The notes beneath the pieces were generated by a model. That model did not search any database. It saw only the letters and a list, made by a program, of their open reading frames with translations, and was not told the DNA's origin. From contig NZ_FRAQ01000001.1 in NCBI RefSeq assembly GCF_900142385.1, forward strand, positions 744,001-808,000: a stretch of 64,000 nt of DNA. Reading direction: 5' to 3'. The DNA comes from Marinobacter antarcticus (GTDB lineage Bacteria; Pseudomonadota; Gammaproteobacteria; Pseudomonadales; Oleiphilaceae). Below, in pieces: positions 51,451-61,479 of this stretch. The number at the start of each line of letters is the position of its first letter. The stretch's first letter is position 1. The position numbers were made by a program, and so were the translations under genes.

Positions 51451-51478
51451 GGTCGGGATCCTGCATTTGCAAAAAAGT

Positions 51479-51497
51479 GCAACATTATAACATTTGC
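51479..51497 (-). promoter_or_regulatory. Zur-box-like operator upstream of zur-znuCB
   Basis: On the minus strand GCAAATGTTATAATGTTGC, centred in the zur upstream region, closely resembles known enterobacterial Zur sites (AAATGTTATAATAT core). TATAAT inside it is also a good -10, so Zur binding would block RNA polymerase directly. Autoregulation of zur together with znuCB is inferred. Confidence 0.65.
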
Positions 51498-51568
51498 TAG
51501 GATCCTTCTGCCACGGGGCAGACGAATAAGCCGGGTATCTGTTGGTGCTGTGGTTCCAGATTCTGCGT

Positions 51569-52030
51569 CTATACCAGTGATTCGCTGGCGAGAGATTCCA
51601 GGTAATCCAGATTGGGAATCCAGGCGGCTTCCCCGTCAACTTCGACCTGCATCAGATCGGCAGGGCCATTTTCGCCATCCAGTCGCTTAACCTGATCTTC
51701 GGTAATACGAACCTGGCTGGGGATGCCCTGGGTGATCAGGGCCATAAAGCGGAGCTTCTTGTTATTGTCGCTGATGGTGTTGAGCACGACAATCCGGCCA
51801 CGGTTTTCACCGGGTACTGACAGGGTGCCGCCGTTGGCCGCATCGTAAGATATAACTGGCAAATTCAGCCCGCGCCATTCCAGTCGGCCAGCCAGCCAGT
51901 CAGGCGCACCAGTGCCTGCGTCATTACTGGCGTAGTCCACGACCTCGGCAATGGATACGTTGGGCAGTATAAGCTGCCGCCTGCTTACGGGGATCATAAC
52001 GCAGGTGAGGGTTTGGCTGTTGTCTTTCAT
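51569..52030 (-). CDS. chpC: CheW-like protein ChpC of the type IV pilus chemosensory system
   Basis: A 153-residue single CheW domain. Start 52030 (M-K-D-N-S-Q-T-L-T-C-V-M-I-P-V) lies 11 bases after the chpB stop; the frame is open upstream within chpB without meaning. The L-I-L-P-N-V-S-I-A-E-V-V near 25, L-E-W-R-G-L-N-L-P-V-I-S near 60 and G-R-I-V-V-L-N near 85 strands are standard CheW elements. ChpC is an accessory adaptor in the P. aeruginosa Chp system. It ends the operon. ChpC rather than PilI is assigned by its position after chpB. Confidence 0.88.
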   Translation of the reverse strand: MKDNSQTLTCVMIPVSRRQLILPNVSIAEVVDYASNDAGTGAPDWLAGRLEWRGLNLPVISYDAANGGTLSVPGENRGRIVVLNTISDNNKKLRFMALITQGIPSQVRITEDQVKRLDGENGPADLMQVEVDGEAAWIPNLDYLESLASESLV

Positions 52031-52041
52031 TGCTTGTGTCC

Positions 52042-53097
52042 TCAGGCGGTGTCCCGTTTCTGCCGGCTTTTGAGCAGGCAGGATTTTTCGATGGTTCTGA
52101 CCAGTTCCCGGGCCAGTTGTTCGGGCGTACCGCAAAAGCTGGAACAGCCCGTAGCGGCTATGGAATCCGGCATTGAGCTGTTGCCGCAACTGGTGCTCTC
52201 CTGAACCCAGATCCGGCTACCATAGGCCTTGAGCAATGGTGCTGCTATCACACCGTCGTTGCCCATACCGGAAAACAGGATCCCATGGCAGTGCGCGCCG
52301 TAGTGATCTGCGGTATTCAGCAACACCTGGTCAATAGAAGGGCCGTAAGGCCCGGGCCAGGGAGTCTCCAGCTCGGTTAGTACGCCAGTGCTGTCAAACT
52401 TCCATTCGTGCTCAACCGGCATTAGTACGACATCGCCGTTTTTTACCCGGTAATTTTCCTCTGCACGCTGCAGTTTGTAATGCGCATGTCGGCCAAGTAC
52501 CCGGGTGAGCACCTCGGCAAAATTGCCATCAATATGCTGGGCGTATATAAAACCCACAGGCAGGCCAGGCGGCAGGCTATCCAGAAACGCCTTCACTGCA
52601 GCGGGCCCACCCAGAGAGGCGCACAACACCCAGACATCCTCTGCTACAGAGCCAGGTGTCGCGGGTGTCAGCCACTGCGGAAGCTCGGATGCCCCTGCGT
52701 TTTCCGGAGCCTGTTCCCCAAGCTCTTCCAGGCTGGCTCGGGAATCCAGCTGCGCAAGCTCTCCCAGTTGTTGCTCCAGCTTGCCCAACAGTCTGCGCTC
52801 CCAGCGGAAATACTCCGTACTGCCAGATGCGGGGGCCTGATCCAGCCCGAACAGAACCGGTGCCTCGGTATTTTCCAGCAGATAGTCGAACAGAGCCGGG
52901 TGATCCGCCTCATCTTCCAGTGTGACCAGCCATAAACCGGCATCTGGAAACCCGGGTTGTCCCTGAAGTCTTTCAGGGTCACCGGAGAAGCAGACCTCAA
53001 GGCCGAATTTTGCGGTGGCTGCCTGCAGGCGGTGCCTCTGCAGGACAACATCCGAAACAATTCCGACCTGAGCCCGACCGTTATGGCCGGTCATCAC
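52042..53097 (-). CDS. chpB: Chemoreceptor methylesterase ChpB
   Basis: A 351-residue CheB-type methylesterase. Residues 1-125 look like a degenerate receiver domain (no conserved Asp trio seen). The C-terminal catalytic domain has the Ser161 in C-A-S-L-G-G, His188 in Y-A-Q-H-I-D-G-N and Asp in F-S-G-M-G-N-D-G near 285, the full CheB triad. It removes methyl groups that PilK adds to PilJ. It overlaps chpA by four bases (ATGA). Confidence 0.92.
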   Translation of the reverse strand: MMTGHNGRAQVGIVSDVVLQRHRLQAATAKFGLEVCFSGDPERLQGQPGFPDAGLWLVTLEDEADHPALFDYLLENTEAPVLFGLDQAPASGSTEYFRWERRLLGKLEQQLGELAQLDSRASLEELGEQAPENAGASELPQWLTPATPGSVAEDVWVLCASLGGPAAVKAFLDSLPPGLPVGFIYAQHIDGNFAEVLTRVLGRHAHYKLQRAEENYRVKNGDVVLMPVEHEWKFDSTGVLTELETPWPGPYGPSIDQVLLNTADHYGAHCHGILFSGMGNDGVIAAPLLKAYGSRIWVQESTSCGNSSMPDSIAATGCSSFCGTPEQLARELVRTIEKSCLLKSRQKRDTA

Positions 53098-56000
53098 TGC
53101 TTACCGGTCAGCCGTTCAATTGTTTTCAACAATTCGGTCTCCTGGAACGGTTTGCCGAGGTATTCGTTTACACCGATAGCCAGCGCGCGCTCACGGTGTT
53201 TTTCACCGGTTCGTGACGTGATCATGCAAATAGGCATATCGCGCAGGTTGTCGTCGTGCCGCACGAAGCTGGCCACTTCAAAGCCGTCCATGCGGGGCAT
53301 CTCGATATCCAGCAACATGATGTCCGGTTTGTGATCCTGCAGCTGCGCAACCGCATCCAGGCCATCTTTAGCGGTGATAACCTCCATGCCATTGCGCTCT
53401 AGCAGGCGAGAGGTAACCTTCCGGACGGTTACCGAATCGTCCACCACCATCACGACCGTAGCGCGCTCTTCGAAGCGGGCAGATTCCCGGCCCTTTTCCA
53501 GATCGGCCAGGCGCTGGCGTTCGGACAATATATCGGAACGGATCATGGCTGGCAGGTCGAGAATCACCACCACGTTACCATCACCAAGAATGGTGGCACC
53601 GGATACGCCGCGAACGCTGCTGAACTGAGGGCCGAGGGATTTAACAACAATTTCCCGGCTACCCATCAGGTTGTCTACCTGCAGAGCCATGGGCTGCTCG
53701 GCACCGCGGACCAGAATCACCGGCAGCGGCAGGGCCTGGCCCTGGAGCTTGGGATGATGGTCGCTGTTCAGCAGGCTGCCGAGATATTGCAGTCGATACT
53801 CCTGGCCAGCGTATTCATACATCGGTGCATCCGGCTTGTAGTATTCCTCAAGCTCGTAGGTGCTGACCCGGACTATACCTTCGATGGTGTTAAGCGGGAT
53901 GGCGTAGAAGTCTTCACCCGTGGATACCATCAGGGCGCGGTTTACCGAGACGGTAAACGGCAGCCTTACTGTGAATACGGTGCCCCGGCCGAGCTGTGAT
54001 TCGATGTCCAGGCTACCGCCGAGCTGTTTGATTTCGCTGGCCACCACATCCATGCCAACGCCGCGACCGGAAATCTGAGTCACCTTCTGCGCGGTCGAAA
54101 ATCCCGGTTGCAGAATAAACTGGAGAATTTCCCGTTCTGAGAGGTCTTCATCTTCCCGCAACAATCCCTGGCGGATAGCTTTGTCCCGGATCAGTGCCGA
54201 AGGAATGCCGGCGCCGTCGTCTATCATGCGAAGAACCACATCGCCGCCTTCCCGGACAAGCGACAGAGTAACGTCACCCGCTTCTGCTTTGCCGTTTTTC
54301 CGGCGTTCGGACGGGCTTTCGATTCCGTGGTCGATGGCGTTGCGCAACATGTGCTCAAGTGGCGCGATCATCCGCTCCAGAATGTTGCGATCCATTTCGC
54401 CTTCGGCATTGCGTACATCAAATTCCACTTTTTTGCCCAACTCGCCGCTGATCTGGCGAACAATCCGGCGCAAACGCGGCACCATAGAGGAAAACGGAAT
54501 CATTCGGGTCTTCATCAGACCTTCCTGGAGTTCCGTATTGATTCGGGATTGCTGGACCAGCAGCGTTTCCGTATCCCGAACCCGGTCAGACAGTGTCTCG
54601 CGCAGATCTGCAAGGTCTGAAGACGATTCGGTCAGAGCTCGGGACAACTGCTGAATGGATGAGTACCGATCCATTTCCAACGGGTCGAAATCGTCGCCGT
54701 AGTCGGGGCCGTGCTCTTTTTCAGCACTGAAGAGGATTTGTGTCTCGGTTTCGATTTCCATCCGGCGCAGCTGTTCGCGTAAGCGCTCTATGGTTGCGGC
54801 CATTTCATCCAGAGTATGACCGAAATCACTGCTTTGCTGTTCCAGTCGGCCACGGGTGATACTGGTTTCGCCCGCCAGGTTGACCAGATCGTCCAGCAGA
54901 GGTGCGGAGACCCGGATGGTTTCCTGAGCGGCGGTACGCTGTGCGTCTGCGCCTCTATTCCGGGCCTTTGCCGGTGTTTTAGCCAGTACAGGCTTGGGCG
55001 CACGTTCGGCCAAGGCGCCAGATGTGCTCTGATCCGCTGATATTTCCGGCTGCGACTGAGCCCCTGTCGTAACTGCACTCAGCGGTTCTTGTGTCGCCAC
55101 GCCGGATTTGAAGCGTTCACATACGTCTGCCACCAGGGCAATGATGCCGTCGTGGTGTTCGGTAATGGACTGCCACTGGGCGTCATCCGGTGCTTTGCCG
55201 CCCAGTTCGATCAGGCGCGTTTCAAAGCTATGAGCTCTATCACCCAGTGCAGAGAGCTGGGATAAACGGGCTCCGCCCTTGAGCGTGTGCAGTGCGCGCT
55301 GTGCTTCCTGATTGAAATGGCTACTGGCAGGATCTTTACGCCAGTCATCAAGGAGGTGCTCCAGCTGATCCATGATTTCGCCGGCCTCTTCCAGGAATAT
55401 TTCCAGAATTTCCGGATCAACCATGTCCTGGTCTGTCGCTGCAGTCTGCTCTTTTGAAAGTTCCCGGATGCCGACATCAGGATCCTGTGCGCTGCTGAAG
55501 GCGGCAAGAAGTTCGGGGTCTGCGACCGGTTCGTTGCCCTGCTCCAGCGCACTGAGCATGGATTTCAGGTCGGCAAGACCGCGGTCACTGAGGGCCAACA
55601 AAAGCTTTTGGTTGCCGGTGCTGGAAATCAAGGCATCAAGTGCGCCCGACCAGCCGTCAGCCAGGTCTGCAATGGGGTCAACATCGGATAGCCGAGCGCC
55701 ACCCTTGAGTGTATGCAGCTCATATTGTAATTGAGTTACGCCGTCCATTGCCTGTGGGTCTTCGCGCCACTGGTCGAGACATTCACTGATGGCGTCGTGG
55801 ATCTCGTGGCCTTCATCCAGGAAGATGTCAGTGAGTTCGCCGTCACTGTCTTCCGTTTGGCTGACCTCGGGAAGTGGCGCGGCAGTGTCTCTGTCTGTAG
55901 CCGCCACGGGCAAAGATTTGCCACGGAGAATGGCGTCTACCTGATCCACCAGATCGCTGGCGGGGGGGCAGGGTTTCTGGGTAGCGACCTGTTCAACCAT

Positions 56001-59000
56001 CTGCGCCAGCCGGTCGTGGCACGCAAACAGTAGATCAGTCATGACACTGCTGGCTTCCAGCTGGCCCTCCGCCACTTTCTCCAACAGATCTTCAAGCACG
56101 TGGGTCAGGTCACCAATAGCATCCACCCCGGCCATCCGGGCGCCACCCTTGAGGGTGTGAACGTCCCGTTGCAGCTCTGCGGCTACTGAGCGGTTGGACG
56201 GATCTTCACTCCAGGTATGCAGCGCACTGCCTGTGGAGTTGATCAGGTCGTAGGCTTCCTCAAGGAAGATGCCAGTCAGCTCCGGGTCCATGTGCGAGAG
56301 ATAGGTTTCGTGATCGCTCTCTTCAGGCCCGTCAGCCTCCTCAAGTTCCGGAACCGGGATTGCACCCTCATCGGATATGGCTTCACTGTTCTCGTCCGAT
56401 ATCGCTACGTCTGTGACCGGTCGGGAGCCGCTTCCGTTTGTGTTGTCCATGTAGGCGCGGATTTCGCTGATCAGATCCGGAGCCGGGCGCGGAAGCTCCT
56501 TGGCTTCCATGTTTTCTACCATGCCGGCCAGCCGGTCATGACAGCGGAATAACAGGTCTGACAGCTCGTCGTTGACCGATAGCCGCTGTTCAGTCAACCC
56601 CTCAAACAGGTTTTCCAGCTCGTGAGAGAGGTCGCCCACCGCCGGAATATCGGACAGGCGAGCACCGCCTTTCAGAGTATGCAGATCCCGCTGAAGCAAA
56701 CGCAGGATATCCAGGTTGCCGGTAGATTCGCTCCAGTTCTGCAGCGCTTCGGCAGTGCTATCGATGAGGTCGCGAGCTTCTTCCAGGAATATTTCCGCCA
56801 GCTCTTCATCCAGTTCGCTGTCGAACGTTTCTGGTAAAGCCAGTTCGGATGATGGCTGCTGGCCGGCATCCGTTTTTTCGGTTTCGGCCGTTTCCAGTTC
56901 ATCCATGTCAAAGCTGAGATCAATTTCTTCCAGATCGTCGGTGAACTCCTGGTCGAAGGCGTTTGCGGCTTCGGCTTCCGGCTCCGACATGGACTGGGTA
57001 AGTGCTTCGAGCTCAGCAACCAACTCATCGCCGGACTCGATTGCCAGCCCTGCAGCCACCTGATCCATCATGTTGAGCAGATGCTCATGGGCGTTGCCCA
57101 CGGTTGAGAAGAACTGTTTGTCTGGTGCTTCGCTTCGGGCTGTGGCTGCTGCGTAGACTTCTTGCAATGCTTTTGACAAGGCTGCTACATCAGGCAGCCC
57201 GGCATCGGTCGCTGCGTCGGTAAGCTGCGCCAGTTCGGCATTCAGGCGGCGGAGCGATCCGGTATCCTGCGGATTGTCTGCCCACTGCTCGAGGATGAGG
57301 TCAGCATCCAGAACAATGTCCAGGCCTTCATTGAGGAATAGCTGCACGAGCTGGGATGGTGCGGGCTGCTGGCCGTCATGGCTCGCGTATTCACTGTAGG
57401 TGCGGAGCCTGTCGCTGGAAATATGTTCCAGTTTTTCAAGAAAGGCCTCGGTGCCGGGCAGGGAAGCCTGGGGCTCTCTGCGGATCTGCTCCAACCCTTG
57501 TGTCAGAAAGTCGCAAGCCGTTTCAATCAGCGACAGCACATCGCGGTCGGCGCGCAGATTCTGGGCGCGGGACTCCTTGATGAAGCGCTCCAGCGGGGCA
57601 ATGACCGCTGCAATTGGGGCGATCCCCGCCGTATGGGCGCTGCCCTTGAGAGTATGAAGAGCACGGGAAAGATTGTCGGTGTAGGACACGTTAATCTTGT
57701 CACCAGCTGATTCAAGAAACGCTCTAAGGGTCTGCAGATGGGTTTCGGTTTCGCTCTCGAAGATATCCAGCAGCACCGGATCAACGCCGCCGTCATCCGC
57801 GTCGTATGACGTTTCGGGTAGCTCCATAGCGCCGGCATTGGGAGCACCCTCGGTTTCTGCGGCCGGCATGGTGCTGGTGTCGGGGATCTCGCCGTTGGCC
57901 AGGGCGGTGGCTCGCGCTTCAAGGCCAGAAGGATCGACTGAAGGCGGGTTTTGGTGTTCAAAATCACTCACCAGAGACGGAAGAATGCCGGTAGCGTCAT
58001 CCAGCAAGCTGGCAATGTCGTCGTTCATGAAAATGCTGCCGTCGATTACACGGTTCAGCATGTTTTCTACAGACCAGGCCAGCTCACCTACCACCAGTGC
58101 ACCCACCATGCGACCGCTACCCTTAAGGGTGTGGAATGCGCGTCGTACTTCGGAGAGGGCGCTGCGATCATCATGCTGGCGCAGCAGCATTGGCAGGTAT
58201 TCCCGGATGGTGTCCAGAACCTCGCCCGCCTCCTCGATAAAGATCTCGAGGATTTCATCGTCAATCAGATCATCGTGCCGGTCATTGCCGGCCGCTACGT
58301 CCGGCTCCGGGTTTGCCTCGGGCGCTGGTTCGCCCAGCACGTCGGCCGGAGTGTCGGTCTGTTCATCGTCGTCGCTGCGGCGAGTTGTCGCTATGGACTC
58401 GGCGCGTTCGATCAGCCCGGCTACGTCGCCAGCCACCTTGCCTTCACGGAACTCTTGAATCAATGAAGGAATGCGGGCGTTGACTTCGTCGATCAGAGTG
58501 AAAAGTTCGTCGTTCGGTTTGATACTCTGGTCGATGACCCGGTTCAGCAGGTTTTCCACAGACCAGGCCAGCTCTCCAAGACTGTTTGCACCCACCATGC
58601 GACCGCTGCCTTTGAGCGTATGGAACGCTCGACGGACTTCTGTCAGTGCCGCGCGGTCGTCGTGGTTCTGGCGCAGCCGTGGGTAAAATTCGTGGATGGT
58701 CTGCAGAACTTCCTCTGCTTCCTCCACAAAGATACCGAGGATCTCATCGTCCAGAAGATCCTCGTCCGACGTTTTGGTTTCGGTTTGTTCGACAACCGGT
58801 GTGCTGTCTTGGGCAGGCTCGTTGTCCCAAGTCGGTTCCTCACCTACGGGGAAGCCAAGGCTGGCGAGACTTTCTTCGGCGATTCGCAGAATGTCGTCGT
58901 TATCACTGATGCCTTCAGCCAGGCGCTCCAGATAGTATTCAATACTGGTGATTGCGTCGGCCAGGGTATCCAGCTGTTTCCAGTCGGGCACGTGTCTGTC

Positions 59001-60542
59001 GCTGAGCAGAACGTCTGAAATGTAGCGCTCGGCAGAGGCTAGCATGCTGACCACACGGTCCAGTGGAACCAGGCTCAGACCGCCGCGGATGCTGTGCAGC
59101 AGGCCGGGGACATGTTCGATTTCACGGGTGTCCCACTGGGACGCAATAAAGTTGATAACAGCAGATTTCACCTGCTCCAGTGTGTTGCGCGACTCCCTCA
59201 GGAGGGCGCTGCTGGCTTCACCGAGCTCCCGGGAGCCCTGGCTGAGAGGCAGGTTATCGTCACTATTACCGGAGCGCTCCGGTTGCCGGTCACTGTCCAG
59301 GCCAGCGAGGCTGGCTTCCACATAGAGCAGAGCTCCGGCGATGTCCATCAAGGTGCCATCATCGACCAATTCGTTCTGGGCGCTGAGTTTTTCAACCAGT
59401 TCGATCTGCTCTGTAATGACTTTCCGAGGAATTCCCAGGCCGAGAACTGCGAGTGTGTTACCTACTTGCACCAGACCAGGCAGAAGATCTTCAAGTTCGC
59501 TGTTTTGACGCATTTCAGAGCGGACAAACAGATCAAGCTGATCTTTCAGCTTGGCGAGCTCTTCATTAAGCGCGCTGACAACAGAGTGGATGGCTTCACG
59601 GCCGGGGCCGGAAACACGGTTCCTGGCAGCATCTACATCATCTTCAGAGGGCAGAGCCTGCTCAAGTTGATAGCGGCTACGCAGGTCCCGGACCTTTTCG
59701 GAGTCCAGGTCCCGGGCCCGGGCAACATAATAGAGCAGGTGTTTAAGCAACGCGTCGGGCGCGGGCTGCGCGAGGATATTGCCATGCTCGTCGATGAGAC
59801 GGCGGATCTCGCTGTCGAGCTCCCGCAGCAAGGATTTAACCGCGGCGTTGACTGGGTTGGCCCTGGCCTGGAGCGTTTCCACGAAGGCTGCTGCGGCTTT
59901 CCAGAGTTCCCCGCGGGGTGTTTTCTGGCACAGGCGAACCAGCCGATGAATGACTTTCTGCAGGTACGCAAACTGTGCGTTGAGGTCTTCTTCGCGAATG
60001 ACGCCGGCAAGGGCAAACTGGTACATCTGGCGAAGTTTACGAACATGGCCGAGTACGTTCGGATCCTGCAGGCGCTGGGAAACGTTGCCTGCAACCTGCA
60101 TACGCGACGGGCCCAGATCAGGTTTGAACAGCGAGGTGTCTGAAAGCAGAGAGTCGCCCCGTGCGGCCCTGAGATCGTTCAGCAAAGGCAGCAGCACCAT
60201 GGGGAAATCATCCTGGCTGCTGGTCAGGTGTTCCAGATACTGCGGAAGCTGCAGAATCGCCTGCATCAGAACGTTAACGGCTTCGTCCACGCTGGCGACA
60301 CTGTTGTTCAGCACCGCCTGGGTGAGCTTCTCCATTTCCTCGGTCAGCAAGGCTGCACCGTAAAGCTCAACCATCTTCAGAGTGCCATGCACCTGATGGA
60401 GATAATTCAGGCAGAAGCGCAGGCGAGCGGTGTCGTCACGATTCTCGACATACGCTTCCAGCGCGTGCTGACCCTGAGTCAGCGTGTCCTGTATTTCGCC
60501 CCGAACCCAGTCGAGGGCGATGCTGTCATGGTGATTGCCCAT
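53094..60542 (-). CDS. chpA: Giant hybrid histidine kinase ChpA of the Chp system
   Basis: A 2482-residue CheA-type hybrid kinase controlling type IV pilus twitching and cAMP signalling in relatives. Phosphotransfer modules are marked by H-T-L-K-G motifs with His at residues 641, 804, 963, 1288, 1462, 1610 and 1752, plus a looser V-H-G-T-L-K at His52 and H-S-I-R-G-G at His483. A region near 1110 looks like one more module without His. After residue about 1870 come the dimerisation helices (L-L-D-D-L-V-N-L-A-G-E-T), the ATPase with H-M-L-R-N-A-I-D-H-G near 2065, a CheW domain and a receiver with Asp2412 in L-L-D-I-E-M-P-R-M-D-G. The length is close to P. aeruginosa ChpA (about 2470). Confidence 0.95.
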   Translation of the reverse strand: MGNHHDSIALDWVRGEIQDTLTQGQHALEAYVENRDDTARLRFCLNYLHQVHGTLKMVELYGAALLTEEMEKLTQAVLNNSVASVDEAVNVLMQAILQLPQYLEHLTSSQDDFPMVLLPLLNDLRAARGDSLLSDTSLFKPDLGPSRMQVAGNVSQRLQDPNVLGHVRKLRQMYQFALAGVIREEDLNAQFAYLQKVIHRLVRLCQKTPRGELWKAAAAFVETLQARANPVNAAVKSLLRELDSEIRRLIDEHGNILAQPAPDALLKHLLYYVARARDLDSEKVRDLRSRYQLEQALPSEDDVDAARNRVSGPGREAIHSVVSALNEELAKLKDQLDLFVRSEMRQNSELEDLLPGLVQVGNTLAVLGLGIPRKVITEQIELVEKLSAQNELVDDGTLMDIAGALLYVEASLAGLDSDRQPERSGNSDDNLPLSQGSRELGEASSALLRESRNTLEQVKSAVINFIASQWDTREIEHVPGLLHSIRGGLSLVPLDRVVSMLASAERYISDVLLSDRHVPDWKQLDTLADAITSIEYYLERLAEGISDNDDILRIAEESLASLGFPVGEEPTWDNEPAQDSTPVVEQTETKTSDEDLLDDEILGIFVEEAEEVLQTIHEFYPRLRQNHDDRAALTEVRRAFHTLKGSGRMVGANSLGELAWSVENLLNRVIDQSIKPNDELFTLIDEVNARIPSLIQEFREGKVAGDVAGLIERAESIATTRRSDDDEQTDTPADVLGEPAPEANPEPDVAAGNDRHDDLIDDEILEIFIEEAGEVLDTIREYLPMLLRQHDDRSALSEVRRAFHTLKGSGRMVGALVVGELAWSVENMLNRVIDGSIFMNDDIASLLDDATGILPSLVSDFEHQNPPSVDPSGLEARATALANGEIPDTSTMPAAETEGAPNAGAMELPETSYDADDGGVDPVLLDIFESETETHLQTLRAFLESAGDKINVSYTDNLSRALHTLKGSAHTAGIAPIAAVIAPLERFIKESRAQNLRADRDVLSLIETACDFLTQGLEQIRREPQASLPGTEAFLEKLEHISSDRLRTYSEYASHDGQQPAPSQLVQLFLNEGLDIVLDADLILEQWADNPQDTGSLRRLNAELAQLTDAATDAGLPDVAALSKALQEVYAAATARSEAPDKQFFSTVGNAHEHLLNMMDQVAAGLAIESGDELVAELEALTQSMSEPEAEAANAFDQEFTDDLEEIDLSFDMDELETAETEKTDAGQQPSSELALPETFDSELDEELAEIFLEEARDLIDSTAEALQNWSESTGNLDILRLLQRDLHTLKGGARLSDIPAVGDLSHELENLFEGLTEQRLSVNDELSDLLFRCHDRLAGMVENMEAKELPRPAPDLISEIRAYMDNTNGSGSRPVTDVAISDENSEAISDEGAIPVPELEEADGPEESDHETYLSHMDPELTGIFLEEAYDLINSTGSALHTWSEDPSNRSVAAELQRDVHTLKGGARMAGVDAIGDLTHVLEDLLEKVAEGQLEASSVMTDLLFACHDRLAQMVEQVATQKPCPPASDLVDQVDAILRGKSLPVAATDRDTAAPLPEVSQTEDSDGELTDIFLDEGHEIHDAISECLDQWREDPQAMDGVTQLQYELHTLKGGARLSDVDPIADLADGWSGALDALISSTGNQKLLLALSDRGLADLKSMLSALEQGNEPVADPELLAAFSSAQDPDVGIRELSKEQTAATDQDMVDPEILEIFLEEAGEIMDQLEHLLDDWRKDPASSHFNQEAQRALHTLKGGARLSQLSALGDRAHSFETRLIELGGKAPDDAQWQSITEHHDGIIALVADVCERFKSGVATQEPLSAVTTGAQSQPEISADQSTSGALAERAPKPVLAKTPAKARNRGADAQRTAAQETIRVSAPLLDDLVNLAGETSITRGRLEQQSSDFGHTLDEMAATIERLREQLRRMEIETETQILFSAEKEHGPDYGDDFDPLEMDRYSSIQQLSRALTESSSDLADLRETLSDRVRDTETLLVQQSRINTELQEGLMKTRMIPFSSMVPRLRRIVRQISGELGKKVEFDVRNAEGEMDRNILERMIAPLEHMLRNAIDHGIESPSERRKNGKAEAGDVTLSLVREGGDVVLRMIDDGAGIPSALIRDKAIRQGLLREDEDLSEREILQFILQPGFSTAQKVTQISGRGVGMDVVASEIKQLGGSLDIESQLGRGTVFTVRLPFTVSVNRALMVSTGEDFYAIPLNTIEGIVRVSTYELEEYYKPDAPMYEYAGQEYRLQYLGSLLNSDHHPKLQGQALPLPVILVRGAEQPMALQVDNLMGSREIVVKSLGPQFSSVRGVSGATILGDGNVVVILDLPAMIRSDILSERQRLADLEKGRESARFEERATVVMVVDDSVTVRKVTSRLLERNGMEVITAKDGLDAVAQLQDHKPDIMLLDIEMPRMDGFEVASFVRHDDNLRDMPICMITSRTGEKHRERALAIGVNEYLGKPFQETELLKTIERLTGKQ

Positions 60543-60553
60543 AACCTCTCCGG

Positions 60554-61453
60554 TTATTCTTCGTCAGTCTGGCGCTTTATCCACGCCAGTACATGTTCCG
60601 AGGGTACTCTTTGCAGGCCAGGGGGCTGCCAGTCGGTCAGCTCTCCCTGGCCCAGAACCAGAAGTCCCCCGGGCGCCAGCCGCTCTGCAAGTCGCCTGAC
60701 AATGTCCCGCCGGCGCCAGCGACGGAAATAAATCAGCAAATTCTGGCAGAAGATAATGTTCATCCCGTGCATGGGTGCCTTATCCAGATCCAATACATTC
60801 AATCTGGTGAAACAAACCCTTTCCCGGATGCTATCGACAATTTCAACGGTATTTCGCTCGGCCGGGCGGAAATACCGGGTCTTCATGTTTTCTTCCATGC
60901 CCTGCAGTTTACGGGCATTAAACTGGCCAGCCCGGGCCTTCTCGATCACCGGCGAACTGATATCCGAGCCGGTTACGCCATACAGCGGCTGCAGAGCCAG
61001 CTGGTTCATACACTCGTTCAGCACCATGGCAAGAGTGTAAGGCTCTTCGCCCGTGGAACATCCGACACTCCAGGCTTCAAGAGCATGCTTCCGGAACTGC
61101 TCTCTGGGCCGCGTGAGAATATAGTCGGCGACTAACCGAAAGGCGTCCGGATCCCGGAAAAAACGGGTTTCCTGTACCGTTACCCGATCAACCAGTGTCG
61201 ACCATTCCCGTATGGCATCCGGCCCAAAGACAATCGTTTCGTAGTAGGCCTGATAGCTACTGCAGCCTATTTCCCGCATCCGGATAGCAAGATTGGTCTC
61301 CAGAAAAGAGCGCCGCTCCGCAGGCAGTGTCATGCCTGTGCGGTCCTCCAGCAGTGCCTGCCACTGGCTGAACTGCGCCTCGTCCATATCAGGAAGACGA
61401 CGCAGAAACCAAGTGCTCTCGGCAGGTGACGGGTTGTTATGAAGTTCAGACAT
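60554..61453 (-). CDS. pilK: CheR-type methyltransferase PilK
   Basis: A 299-residue SAM-dependent glutamate methyltransferase of the CheR family. Features are the N-domain D-R-T-G-M-T-L-P-A near 33 and E-T-R-F-F-R-D-P near 96, the SAM loop W-S-V-G-C-S-T-G-E-E-P-Y-T-L-A near 128, and C-Q-N-L-L-I-Y-F near 237. It is placed between pilJ and chpA, 11 bases before chpA, which identifies it as PilK, the methylating partner of PilJ. Confidence 0.93.
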   Translation of the reverse strand: MSELHNNPSPAESTWFLRRLPDMDEAQFSQWQALLEDRTGMTLPAERRSFLETNLAIRMREIGCSSYQAYYETIVFGPDAIREWSTLVDRVTVQETRFFRDPDAFRLVADYILTRPREQFRKHALEAWSVGCSTGEEPYTLAMVLNECMNQLALQPLYGVTGSDISSPVIEKARAGQFNARKLQGMEENMKTRYFRPAERNTVEIVDSIRERVCFTRLNVLDLDKAPMHGMNIIFCQNLLIYFRRWRRRDIVRRLAERLAPGGLLVLGQGELTDWQPPGLQRVPSEHVLAWIKRQTDEE

Positions 61454-61479
61454 AAACCGCCATTAGCCCTGGGCTGTAA

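Noticed and set aside
59094..60143. A 349-codon open frame on the plus strand opposite chpA.
   Set aside because: It lies wholly antisense to well-supported chpA coding sequence, has no family marks or ribosome site, and is a product of GC-rich codon bias.
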